Shown piece by piece: positions 26,192-34,795 of a DNA stretch of 35,773 nt; position 1 is the stretch's first letter, and each line of letters opens with the position of its first letter. The stretch is from positions 1-35,773 of the forward strand of contig VXOR01000079.1 of NCBI GenBank assembly GCA_009840005.1. Direction: 5' to 3'. The stretch is from Gemmatimonadota bacterium. GTDB taxonomy: Bacteria; Latescibacterota; UBA2968; UBA8231. Below the pieces are notes generated by a model. That model made no database searches. It was not told the origin of the DNA and saw only the letters and a program-made list of their open reading frames with translations. The position numbers and the translations under genes were made by a program.

Positions 26192-26219
26192 TTGCCAAGA
26201 GTACTTAATTTAGTACTAT
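26192..26219 (+). promoter_or_regulatory. Promoter and palindromic operator of the Phd/ParE-type pair
   Basis: A -35-like TTGCCA (26192-26197) and a -10-like TACTAT (26214-26219) have a 16-nt spacer. Between and over them lies a near-perfect dyad, AGTACTTAATTTAGTACT (26200-26217), a good candidate binding site for the antitoxin and hence autoregulation. Confidence 0.55.
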
Positions 26220-26240
26220 ATACGGTACAAAAGAGGAAAT

Positions 26241-26498
26241 ATGCTCCAATCCATGCCCATCGCCGAAGCCCGCAAAGTCCTGAATCAATTGCCCGATCGC
26301 TTTGCCGCCGAACCCGAAGCGAGTGCCTTCGCCGTAACGCGCCGCGGCCAGCCGGTGCTCGCGCTGATGCCGTGGTCGCTTTACCAGGGCATTGTCGAAA
26401 CCTTAGAGGTGCTCGGCGACGAGGCCGAGTGCGCCGCGCTGCGCGAAGGCATCCGTCAGATTGAGGCGGGCGAGCGCACCGTTTGGGAGGCGAAATGA
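26241..26498 (+). CDS. Phd/YefM-type antitoxin
   Basis: An 85-residue protein with the Phd/YefM beginning: MLQSMPIAEARKVLNQLPDR, then FAVTRRGQPVLALMPWSLYQ, which is the DNA-binding N-domain. The C-terminal toxin-binding tail has charged helices (ETLEVLGDEAECAALREGIR). GAGG lies 4 nt before the ATG. The stop overlaps the toxin start (ATGA at 26495-26498). Confidence 0.9.
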   Translation: MLQSMPIAEARKVLNQLPDRFAAEPEASAFAVTRRGQPVLALMPWSLYQGIVETLEVLGDEAECAALREGIRQIEAGERTVWEAK

Positions 26499-26812
26499 CG
26501 TTGCGCGTCGTCTTGGCGCAGAGTGCCTTAGAGTCGCGGCAAGGCCTACTCAACCGGCGGATTGCCGAGCAAGTGGACCAATACATTACAGGGCTGGCAG
26601 TCGATCCCGAGGAACAGGGCTGGCCCTTGGTCGGCGAGTTAAAGGACTATCGCTGCCTGCGGCCGCCGGGCGGCTGGTTCCGCATCGTCTATCGGATGGG
26701 GGTCGGGGAGGTCGAGGTGGTGTTGGTGTCGGTAGGGCAGACCCATTTGGCTGCTGAGCGGGATGTGCGCGCTCTGGCGCGGACGCTGTTTAGCGAGCGG
26801 CTGCTGCGCTAA
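26495..26812 (+). CDS. RelE/ParE-family toxin
   Basis: A 105-residue RelE/ParE-fold protein starting at the ATG that overlaps the antitoxin stop. The core elements are QVDQYITGLAVDPEEQGWPL, then LKDYRCLRPPGGWFRIVYRM (the characteristic central strands with Arg) and VEVVLVSVGQT. It probably acts as an mRNA interferase or gyrase poison neutralised by the preceding antitoxin. Which of the two activities applies cannot be told. Confidence 0.87.
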   Translation: MTLRVVLAQSALESRQGLLNRRIAEQVDQYITGLAVDPEEQGWPLVGELKDYRCLRPPGGWFRIVYRMGVGEVEVVLVSVGQTHLAAERDVRALARTLFSERLLR

Positions 26813-26915
26813 GCGATGGGGAGCGCTGCATTACCTAAGATGCAATCGCCCTGCTTGATCGAGATGCCTGTTTAAGTTATCTGTACCTATACCCTCTTTA
26901 CATAGGAGAAACGCC

Positions 26916-28124
26916 GTGCGTGTTGCAATCTATTCCGCATTTCTTTTTAGCGTAGTTGCATCCAGCGCCAGCTACGCTAAAAAGGAGATCGTCTGGGGTG
27001 GCGAGGTTCGGCCGCGCTACGAGTTTCGCGATCCATTTGCAAACAACTACGACTCCTTCACCTCCATGCGGGTGCGGACTCAGATGGTGGCCTCGCTCGA
27101 TAGCGATGTTGATCTGATGATCCAGCTTCAAGACGTGCGCTTGTGGGGCGAGGAAAAAAATACCCTGACGGATTACAGCGCCGATAAATTTGACCTGCAT
27201 CAGGGCTATGTCCATCTGAAGAAACTGGGCGACGGCGACCACTCGCTCAAAATTGGCCGTCAGATGGTAGCTCTTGGCGGTCAGCGGCTGATCGGCGCGG
27301 TCGAGTGGACTCAGCAAGGCCGGGTTTTCGACGGTTTGCAACTGCTGCTAGCCCCCTCGTGGGGGCAGGTGAACCTGACGGCGATTCAGGTGGCTGAGTC
27401 CGACTCGACCTCGGCGCAGTTTGCAGACGACGCCTATTTGACGGGCGCGTACGCGACCTTGGATCAATTGCCGTCCGGCAGCTTGGACCTCTACGCGCTC
27501 TACAACAAAGACGGAGCCAAAGATACAGATCAGGTCACTATGGGGGTGCGCTTGGCCGGGAAAAAGATGGCGTACGCCTACCGTTTTGAAGGTTCGTTCC
27601 AGACCGGCCAGCGCAGTGCCCAAGACGTATCGGCTTTCATGTTCGGTGGGCGCATTGGCGGGTCTTTGGGCGGGCTAGACCTCACTTTGTGGTACGACTA
27701 CCTCTCTGGCGACGACGATTTGGCCGATGACAAGACCAAGGTCTTTGACACGCTCTTTGCGACCAATCACAAGTACTATGGGTACGCCGATTTGTTTCTC
27801 AATATCCCGGTCCACACGGGCGGGTTGGGGCTGCAGGACTTGGCCCTCAAGGTGGCGCTGCCGCTGAGCGACCAAGTATCCCTCGGAGTCCACGGGCACT
27901 CTTTCCTCACCGCGCAAAAGGGCGACTTGGAATCGAGTCATTTGGGGGAGGAAGTCGATTTGACGCTTACCTACAAATACCGCCCCGATTTTACCGTCGT
28001 CGCCGGAGTGTCGAGGGTGATAGCCGACGACAGCATGACCAGCGTTACTCGTTACAAGAATTCGATTGAGGACTGGAACGGGGATATGACCTTTGCTTAC
28101 CTTATGACCAACACAACCTTCTGA
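26916..28124 (+). CDS. Outer-membrane beta-barrel porin, alginate-export-like
   Basis: A GTG start at 26916 follows AGGAG at a normal distance. The 402-residue protein has a signal peptide (residues 1-21, ending ASYA). Alternating beta-strand segments resemble the alginate-export/OprE-like barrels: EVRPRYEFRD, FTSMRVRTQMVASLDSDVDL, IQLQDVRLWGE and LKIGRQMVALGGQRLIGAVE. It ends in Phe, as outer-membrane barrels usually do. It probably lets acidic sugars or small polymers cross the outer membrane. Transcribed alone. Confidence 0.85.
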   Translation: MRVAIYSAFLFSVVASSASYAKKEIVWGGEVRPRYEFRDPFANNYDSFTSMRVRTQMVASLDSDVDLMIQLQDVRLWGEEKNTLTDYSADKFDLHQGYVHLKKLGDGDHSLKIGRQMVALGGQRLIGAVEWTQQGRVFDGLQLLLAPSWGQVNLTAIQVAESDSTSAQFADDAYLTGAYATLDQLPSGSLDLYALYNKDGAKDTDQVTMGVRLAGKKMAYAYRFEGSFQTGQRSAQDVSAFMFGGRIGGSLGGLDLTLWYDYLSGDDDLADDKTKVFDTLFATNHKYYGYADLFLNIPVHTGGLGLQDLALKVALPLSDQVSLGVHGHSFLTAQKGDLESSHLGEEVDLTLTYKYRPDFTVVAGVSRVIADDSMTSVTRYKNSIEDWNGDMTFAYLMTNTTF

Positions 28125-28145
28125 CCTGAGTGTTTTTGATACGAC

Positions 28146-28706
28146 ATGCCGCGTCGCATTACAAAGCCTATTTCCCCGTCTGGACTACGGTCCTTCTTCC
28201 AACGTTTGGTTTTTCCTGGGTTCACTTCGCTGGGCATTGCCGACCGCGAGGTAGTCGAGTACGTCGTCGATCTGCTGGTGAGCTTTGCGCGCACCGATCA
28301 GCTCTACCGCATCCGCGATCTGCGCGGCCAGCCGCTTGAAACCATCGCCGAGATGCTGGTGGAACTCGGGCGGCAGCGGCAGCCGGAGCAGCGTTGGTCC
28401 TTCGACCGCGAGATGGATATCCGCCGGCACGTAGGCGACTACGCGCTTTTTACCACTGGGCTTTTCCGCACATGGGTCGAGCGGCAGGGGCTTGGCGGCT
28501 ACTACTTGGAGCAGGGTAGGAGGGCTTATGGGGCGGCAGCCGAATTGGCCCAGCTCGGCTTTGTGTCGCAAGCGCGGCTCTTTGGTGCCCTAGAGGAGCA
28601 GTTTGAGCATTTGTCCGGCGGGCTCGACTACGTGTGCAAGGTCTATATGCGGCCCGAACTACACGGTGGCGCTCATGGGGCGCTGATGCGCGAGCTAGGG
28701 ATATAG
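28146..28706 (+). CDS. Conserved hypothetical protein, mainly helical
   Basis: A 186-residue, probably cytoplasmic protein with no recognised domain. Conserved-looking parts are IADREVVEYVVDLLVSFART, then IRRHVGDYALFTTGLFRTWV, YYLEQGRRAYGAAAELA and a tail of FEHLSGGLDYVCKVY. It has no signal peptide or membrane helix. Codon use fits the GC-rich background, so the frame looks real. It is 21 nt after the porin stop and could share its transcript. Its stop lies inside the terminator hairpin shared with the convergent gene. Confidence 0.75.
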   Translation: MPRRITKPISPSGLRSFFQRLVFPGFTSLGIADREVVEYVVDLLVSFARTDQLYRIRDLRGQPLETIAEMLVELGRQRQPEQRWSFDREMDIRRHVGDYALFTTGLFRTWVERQGLGGYYLEQGRRAYGAAAELAQLGFVSQARLFGALEEQFEHLSGGLDYVCKVYMRPELHGGAHGALMRELGI

Positions 28707-28749
28707 AGGCTCTAACACAACGCTCTGCTGGCGTCGCGTTAGGGCCTCT
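28705..28749. terminator. Bidirectional terminator between convergent genes
   Basis: AGAGGCTCTAACACAACG pairs with CGTCGCGTTAGGGCCTCT (reading 28732-28749) with only a few wobble or mismatched positions and a short loop. It overlaps the TAG of the plus-strand gene and the TAA of the minus-strand gene, which fits a shared transcription end. Confidence 0.65.
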
Positions 28750-31055
28750 TAGTAGCTCAGGCCGATGCTGCGGACCAAGGTGCGGGTGGCGGAGTCGCCA
28801 GCAATCTGCAAGCGGAAGAGGTAGAGGCCGGGTGGGGCCATCGCGCCGGAGTCTCGCCGGCCATCCCAAGTTAGCTGATAATGGCCGGCCACGCCGCTGG
28901 CGTCGCGCAGCGTGCGGACTAGCTGGCCGCGCAGGTCGTAGATGTGGGCCTCAATGGGGCGGGCGTCGAGGACCTTGAGCACGTCGAAAGAGATGGCGAG
29001 CGCGTCGTTGACACCGTCGCCATTGGGAGTAAAAATTCCCGTGCCCATGTCGAGGCGCGTGAGTAAGCTGCTGTCCACGGGCAGCGACACTGCGTCGCCC
29101 GCGCCCGCTAAATCGGAAACTGCATCGCCTGGATCGACCTGCTGACGCAGGGTGTCAAGCCCGCTTTTGCGCTCTAGAAAAGCGCGGAAGCGGGTATTAT
29201 TTTGGAATACAGTGGCGGCAAAACCTAGCTCGACGCGCTCGGCGGCTGCGATGCGCTCAGGCAAGTGCAAGCGGAGGCCCGCATTCGTCTGTTTCACCTC
29301 GGCGTTGATTGACGCGCCGTCGATTTGCAGGCCGCGGAACGCGAGGGGCACCGAGGCTTCGAGGGCAATGGCCTCAAAGCCTTGGCTGTCGCGGGCGAAT
29401 TCTGGGCGGAGGAAGTACGTGAAGTCGGTTTGCTCGCCCGGCGCAACGAGTGCGGGGTGGACTTCGCCAACGGCGGTGCGCGCCAGAGGGCGGGAGTAGA
29501 TCAAAGCAAGCGCGTCGAGGGCAATGCCGGCTTGCGGGTCATCGGCGCGTAGTTCGGCTTCGAGCTGGACGTAGCGCCGAGGCGAAGGCGAGCGGAAGCG
29601 GGTGCCCGTGCGGAGGTATTCCTCACTCCACACGCTCCAGCCATCGCCGGGTTGGAGCGTGGTTTCGATGGGGCCGCGGAACGAGGCGATCAGCTTTTCG
29701 TAGCGCCGTTTGGTAACTTCTTTGCCGTTTTTGTCGAAGTAGCGTATCTCCTCGACGACGTGGTTGCCGGTGCGGCTGCGCAGGGTGAATCTGGCCCCGA
29801 GCGGTGCGTCAATTGCCCACTCAATCGCCGTGATATTCCAATTGGAGCCAAGGTCGATGACAGGCGAGCGCAGGACGACGCGGGCTGGGTATCCCTCTCC
29901 GTACACTTGGAACTCGCTAACTAGGCCCAGCCCGTCCAAGCGACCGGTGTTGGCGATATCGCTGCTCGACAGGCCGCCGCCGATGATGTTGCCGCCTTGG
30001 CTAGTGGGATAGATCAAACGCAGGTAGCGGGCAGCGATTAGGGGGACATCGTGGCGAAAATTGCGCACGTCTAAGAGGTAGCGGGGGTCGGGGGGAATGG
30101 AGGCCAACGCCTGCCAAGCCAGCGAGCCGTCGGGTGCCAGCGAGCCATCGGAGTACTGTAGCTTATAGGAGAGGAAGTTGGCGTAGTAATGCCGCAGCCG
30201 TGGCGGAATGCCCAGCGGCTCGCCCAAGAGCCAGACCGAATTGATCCAGTAGGTAGCTCCTAGATCAATGCGATAATCGCCGAAGGTCTCGCTGTCGCCG
30301 CTGGAGCCTTTAGCGAGGGGGTTGACGCGCCACATGGTCGAGAGGTCGCCGTCGAACATGACGGAAGGAACGCCGGCCACGGCGACGATGGCAGCCTCGA
30401 CATCGACGGTGCCGCCGTTGGCGATCAGGTCAAAGGCGATGTTGTCGCCAAATGCCTTGATCTGGATTTCGGCGAGCGCGGGCGCACCGGTCATTTCGCG
30501 GGTAGCCTCGATGCGGAGAACTTGGACGAGCTCGTCGTCGAGGTCGATCGTCACGTCGCGCCCCTCGTTGAAGGCAAAGCGCTCGCTGTGGCTGTAGAGT
30601 AGGGTGCCTTCGACTACTACGTTGGCGCTGTTGATAAAGCGCTCGCCCTTGGAGAGTGAGAGGTTAAAAAAAGGCAAAGGAGGCCCGCTATCGGCAAAGC
30701 GCAGGCGAATCTGTTGGACGGGGAACACCTGCCCCAAGTCGATCTCGAGCCACCAGTCCTTTGGGGCCGTGCTCGGTGGCGGACTCCAGCTAGTGGCGAG
30801 GTTGCCGTCAAAGGCGCGGGCAGCCGTAGATTGTGCCGCGCCGGCTCTGCGAACAGTAGCCTCAGAGAGCGGGTCAATGTCTTTGCCGAGCCGCACCGGC
30901 CGCACCGAGCCGGCTTCGTCTAGGCGCAGGCCGCCAGGGGGATAGACCCAGTTTTCCCCGATATCCGCCGCAGTCATAACTAGGCGCTCGGCGCGAATAG
31001 AGCTGCATGGCACGAGCAAGCACAGCGCTAAGGGCAAGAGGCGGAGTGGCGACAC
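28749..31055 (-). CDS. Secreted discoidin-type protein with TPNGDG/FlgD-like C-terminus
   Basis: A 768-residue exported protein. Residues 1-22 are a signal peptide. About 60-200 and 213-350 look like two F5/8-type C (discoidin-like) carbohydrate-binding domains (FDGNLATSWSPPPS with DWWLEIDLGQVFPVQQIRLR, then MFDGDLSTMWRV with YRIDLGATYWINSVWL). A beta-rich middle follows, with FTYFLRPEFARDSQGFEAIA. The end has GIFTPNGDGVNDALAISFDV and a FlgD-type Ig fold (IEAHIYDLRGQLVRTL, YQLTWDGRRDSG, GLYLFRLQI). Such C-termini are typical of surface proteins in FCB-type and related bacteria and may serve secretion or anchoring. It is divergent from the LytM-like gene. A broken paralog lies at 15286-16406. 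Confidence 0.85.
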   Translation of the reverse strand: MSPLRLLPLALCLLVPCSSIRAERLVMTAADIGENWVYPPGGLRLDEAGSVRPVRLGKDIDPLSEATVRRAGAAQSTAARAFDGNLATSWSPPPSTAPKDWWLEIDLGQVFPVQQIRLRFADSGPPLPFFNLSLSKGERFINSANVVVEGTLLYSHSERFAFNEGRDVTIDLDDELVQVLRIEATREMTGAPALAEIQIKAFGDNIAFDLIANGGTVDVEAAIVAVAGVPSVMFDGDLSTMWRVNPLAKGSSGDSETFGDYRIDLGATYWINSVWLLGEPLGIPPRLRHYYANFLSYKLQYSDGSLAPDGSLAWQALASIPPDPRYLLDVRNFRHDVPLIAARYLRLIYPTSQGGNIIGGGLSSSDIANTGRLDGLGLVSEFQVYGEGYPARVVLRSPVIDLGSNWNITAIEWAIDAPLGARFTLRSRTGNHVVEEIRYFDKNGKEVTKRRYEKLIASFRGPIETTLQPGDGWSVWSEEYLRTGTRFRSPSPRRYVQLEAELRADDPQAGIALDALALIYSRPLARTAVGEVHPALVAPGEQTDFTYFLRPEFARDSQGFEAIALEASVPLAFRGLQIDGASINAEVKQTNAGLRLHLPERIAAAERVELGFAATVFQNNTRFRAFLERKSGLDTLRQQVDPGDAVSDLAGAGDAVSLPVDSSLLTRLDMGTGIFTPNGDGVNDALAISFDVLKVLDARPIEAHIYDLRGQLVRTLRDASGVAGHYQLTWDGRRDSGAMAPPGLYLFRLQIAGDSATRTLVRSIGLSY

Positions 31056-31162
31056 GGGCGATCTGCTGTTTTTTTAGAGAAAAGCACGGCTCAAGCGTCG
31101 GATATAAGATATATTGGATTAAGGGCTGATGCATCCGATAAGCGAAAACAGACCGGTACGAG

Positions 31163-31915
31163 ATGTTTAAGCGCAGCGACATTACCTTTATCATCGTTCC
31201 AGAAAAGGGTCGCAAGACCTTTGAGTTTAAGACCTCCACTACACTCGTGTGGTTGCTGGGGTTGTGTTGCGTTGCCGTGCTCGGAATTTTGCCCTTGGGG
31301 ATTAGTGCCTACCTCGACAAGCACGGGCTAACGCAGAAGATAGTACAGCTCGAGCAGGACAAGGCCCTGCTCTTGGAGCAAGTAGGCCAGATAGAGCAGC
31401 TCGAAGAAATGCTGGTCCGGCTCACGCGCGGCAACGATCAGTTGCGCGCGATCTTGGGCACACCCGAGGCATTAGACGAGGCGGCGGCGCAGCCTCACGG
31501 GGAGACTCCTTATATCTCCTTTGTGCAGCGGCTGCGTTGGGGCCACGTGCATACCGTCCCCACCTTGTGGCCGCTGCGCGGGCCCGTGATCAGGCCCTTT
31601 AGCGAGGAGCGTCCCTCGGTTGTTATTGCCGCGGCTGCCGGCAGCTTGGTACAGGCTAGTGCTGCGGGTCAGGTGCTGCAAGTGGGCTACGACGCGGACC
31701 TCGGCTACGTGGTAACGCTCGACCACGGCAACGGTTTGCTGACCCAATACGGCTACAACGCACGCCTGCTCGTCGATGTAGGGGACTACGTGCTCAAGGG
31801 GCAGTCTATTGCGTTGTTAGATGAGGGACGCGGATCGCGGAGGCCGGGGTTGCACTATGCCGTCCAAGAGGATGGGCGGTTCCGCGACCCCTCGCGCTAC
31901 AGATTGTGGATGTGA
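31163..31915 (+). CDS. Membrane-anchored LytM/M23-like protein, zinc site lost
   Basis: A 250-residue protein: short cytoplasmic start, one membrane helix (about 27-49), coiled coil (about 52-97), then a periplasmic LytM fold (about 136-247). The fold is evident from IRPFSEERPSVVIAAAAGSL, VVTLDHGNGLLTQYGYN and GRGSRRPGLHYAVQEDG. The zinc-binding residues are mostly missing: where M23 enzymes have HxxxD the sequence reads RPSVV, and HxH is reduced to GLH. The protein is therefore probably not a peptidase but an activator of cell-wall amidases, as EnvC/NlpD-type proteins are. Its stop lies in the duplicated groEL terminator region. Confidence 0.82.
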   Translation: MFKRSDITFIIVPEKGRKTFEFKTSTTLVWLLGLCCVAVLGILPLGISAYLDKHGLTQKIVQLEQDKALLLEQVGQIEQLEEMLVRLTRGNDQLRAILGTPEALDEAAAQPHGETPYISFVQRLRWGHVHTVPTLWPLRGPVIRPFSEERPSVVIAAAAGSLVQASAAGQVLQVGYDADLGYVVTLDHGNGLLTQYGYNARLLVDVGDYVLKGQSIALLDEGRGSRRPGLHYAVQEDGRFRDPSRYRLWM

Positions 31916-31946
31916 AAAAGGCTCGCTGCCAAAGAAGCAGCGAGCC
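31915..31946. terminator. Terminator hairpin, left (duplicated) copy
   Basis: GGCTCGCTGC (31920-31929) pairs perfectly with GCAGCGAGCC (31937-31946). AAAAA on the left gives a T-run for minus-strand messages (the HigBA pair), and TTTG follows for the plus-strand LytM-like gene. Confidence 0.8.
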
Positions 31947-31995
31947 TTTGCTATTTGCGACAGAGGGATGTTACATGCCCATCCCGCCGCTGTAC
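31915..31995. repeat. Left copy of the 81-bp groEL 3'-end/terminator repeat
   Basis: Matches 32812-32892 over 81 bp with one substitution and two compensating single-base indels. It contains the terminator hairpin and, on the minus strand, the last codons of groEL (SGGMGM and stop). It lies between the LytM-like gene and the HigBA module. Confidence 0.93.
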
Positions 31996-32298
31996 CTCGT
32001 CGTTCGCTCCCGGCCCTGCTGCGGCCTGAAGTCTGAGTCCCAGTGCTCGCACCACCTTGAGCACTGTGGCGAACTCGGGGTTGCCGTCGGCTGATAGAGA
32101 CTTGTACAAGCTCTCCTTGCCCAGCCCCGTCTCTTGGGCCACCACCGTCATTCTCCGAGCGCGGGCGATGTCTCCGATGGTCGCCATGATCAGGCTCAAG
32201 TCGCCCTCTTCCAAGGCGATGTTCAGGTAGGCGGCCATGTCCTCCTCGGTCTCTAGGTGCTCCGCCGGATCCCACGGTTTCGTCTGTGTCTTTGCCAT
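31951..32298 (-). CDS. HigA-like antitoxin with a groEL-derived tail
   Basis: The ATG at 32298 gives 115 residues. The body is a typical addiction-module antidote: WDPAEHLETEEDMAAYLNIA, LEEGDLSLIMATIGDIARAR, TGLGKESLYKSLSADGNPEF and ATVLKVVRALGLRL (an XRE-type helix-turn-helix). After GPGANDE the frame crosses into the duplicated groEL 3' end at 31995. The last 14 residues ([14 protein letters not shown]) are groEL tail DNA read in another frame. The native C-terminus was therefore probably replaced, although relatives end near this point and function may be kept. It lies 13 nt after the toxin stop. Confidence 0.85.
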   Translation of the reverse strand: MAKTQTKPWDPAEHLETEEDMAAYLNIALEEGDLSLIMATIGDIARARRMTVVAQETGLGKESLYKSLSADGNPEFATVLKVVRALGLRLQAAAGPGANDEVQRRDGHVTSLCRK

Positions 32299-32311
32299 AG
32301 CTGATGCTCTC

Positions 32312-32608
32312 CTATAGCCCTCTGGCCAGCTCCAGCGCCCTTCGTACGTCCCGCTCTTGGCTGTCCTTGTCGCCTCCCGCCAGAAGGACGACCAGGGCCT
32401 CACCTCTCTGCGCTAAGTACACCCGGTAGCCGGGTCCGTAGTCGATGCGAATCTCGGAAACCCCCTCGCCCACCGGCCTCACGTCGCCGGGATTGCCTAG
32501 GGACAGTCGGCGGATGCGGTTGTCGATTCTCACCCTGGCCTGCCTGTCCCGAAGCCGCCTGAACCATCGGGAGTAGACCTCGGTTTGGCGAATCTCGACC
32601 ATCATCAT
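32312..32608 (-). CDS. HigB/RelE-like toxin (Gp49-like family)
   Basis: About 98 residues starting at one of three consecutive ATGs (32608, 32605, 32602; the last, giving MVEIRQTEVYSRWF, fits relatives best). Family blocks are RWFRRLRDRQARVRIDNRIR, LSLGNPGDVRPVGEGVSEIR and IDYGPGYRVYLAQRGEALVV, followed by LLAGGDK. The toxin precedes its antitoxin, the HigBA order. It is probably an mRNA-cleaving toxin. Confidence 0.9.
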   Translation of the reverse strand: MMMVEIRQTEVYSRWFRRLRDRQARVRIDNRIRRLSLGNPGDVRPVGEGVSEIRIDYGPGYRVYLAQRGEALVVLLAGGDKDSQERDVRRALELARGL

Positions 32609-32811
32609 ATTGTAGGCCACAGGATACCTAGGGCGCAAGAGGGAAGGACCGTCTTTCGGCGGCAACAGGTCAACCCGGGCTCGCGCACAGACTTTCCTCA
32701 GAAGGCACGAGATTCATGGGGCCAATGACGGTGTTTCACCCGTAGCGCGTTCCTGCTTGGTGGCCTCTACGACCTCAGCCCGGACCTGCTTGGTCGTCTG
32801 GCGGTTTACAA

Positions 32812-34550
<1,739 letters not shown>

Positions 34551-34566
34551 TCATTTCGTACGAAAA

Positions 34567-34593
34567 CTGGCACTCAAAAAAATAGAGTGCTAA
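34567..34593. promoter_or_regulatory. CIRCE operator of groEL (HrcA binding site)
   Basis: CTGGCACTC, a 9-nt A-rich spacer, GAGTGCTAA. The right arm is a 9/9 match and the left arm 7/9 to the CIRCE consensus TTAGCACTC-N9-GAGTGCTAA. It lies 59 bp upstream of the groEL start within the 5' leader. HrcA would repress groEL here until heat shock. Confidence 0.93.
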
Positions 34594-34613
34594 AAAGCAA
34601 AGCTGAGCAATCA

Positions 34614-34642
34614 AATATAGGAATTGTGTCGTTTTTGTGCAA
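34614..34642 (-). promoter_or_regulatory. Sigma70-type promoter of groEL
   Basis: On the minus strand TTGCAC (34637-34642), a 17-nt spacer, TATATT (34614-34619). The start of transcription would be near 34607, placing the CIRCE element just downstream, as is common in HrcA-controlled genes. Confidence 0.65.
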
Positions 34643-34795
34643 GAATAGCTCTCTGTATAGCTCGTGTACGAGTGAGGCGCATATTGGGCCGAACTCACGG
34701 ATGAGGATCGGCAGGATCGGCAGGTCTATTGAGAGCGGAAGTAATCCGTAGCGCCGGTCGATAGATATCAGTAGCTGAAGCGGGTATCGACATGG

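Noticed and set aside
31163..31915. Active M23 endopeptidase
   Set aside because: The HxxxD and HxH metal ligands are mostly absent, so an enzymatic call is not supported.
32666..32811. Possible extra gene between the HigB-like toxin and the groEL terminator
   Set aside because: Only about 145 bp, with no frame showing a start, ribosome site or family feature.
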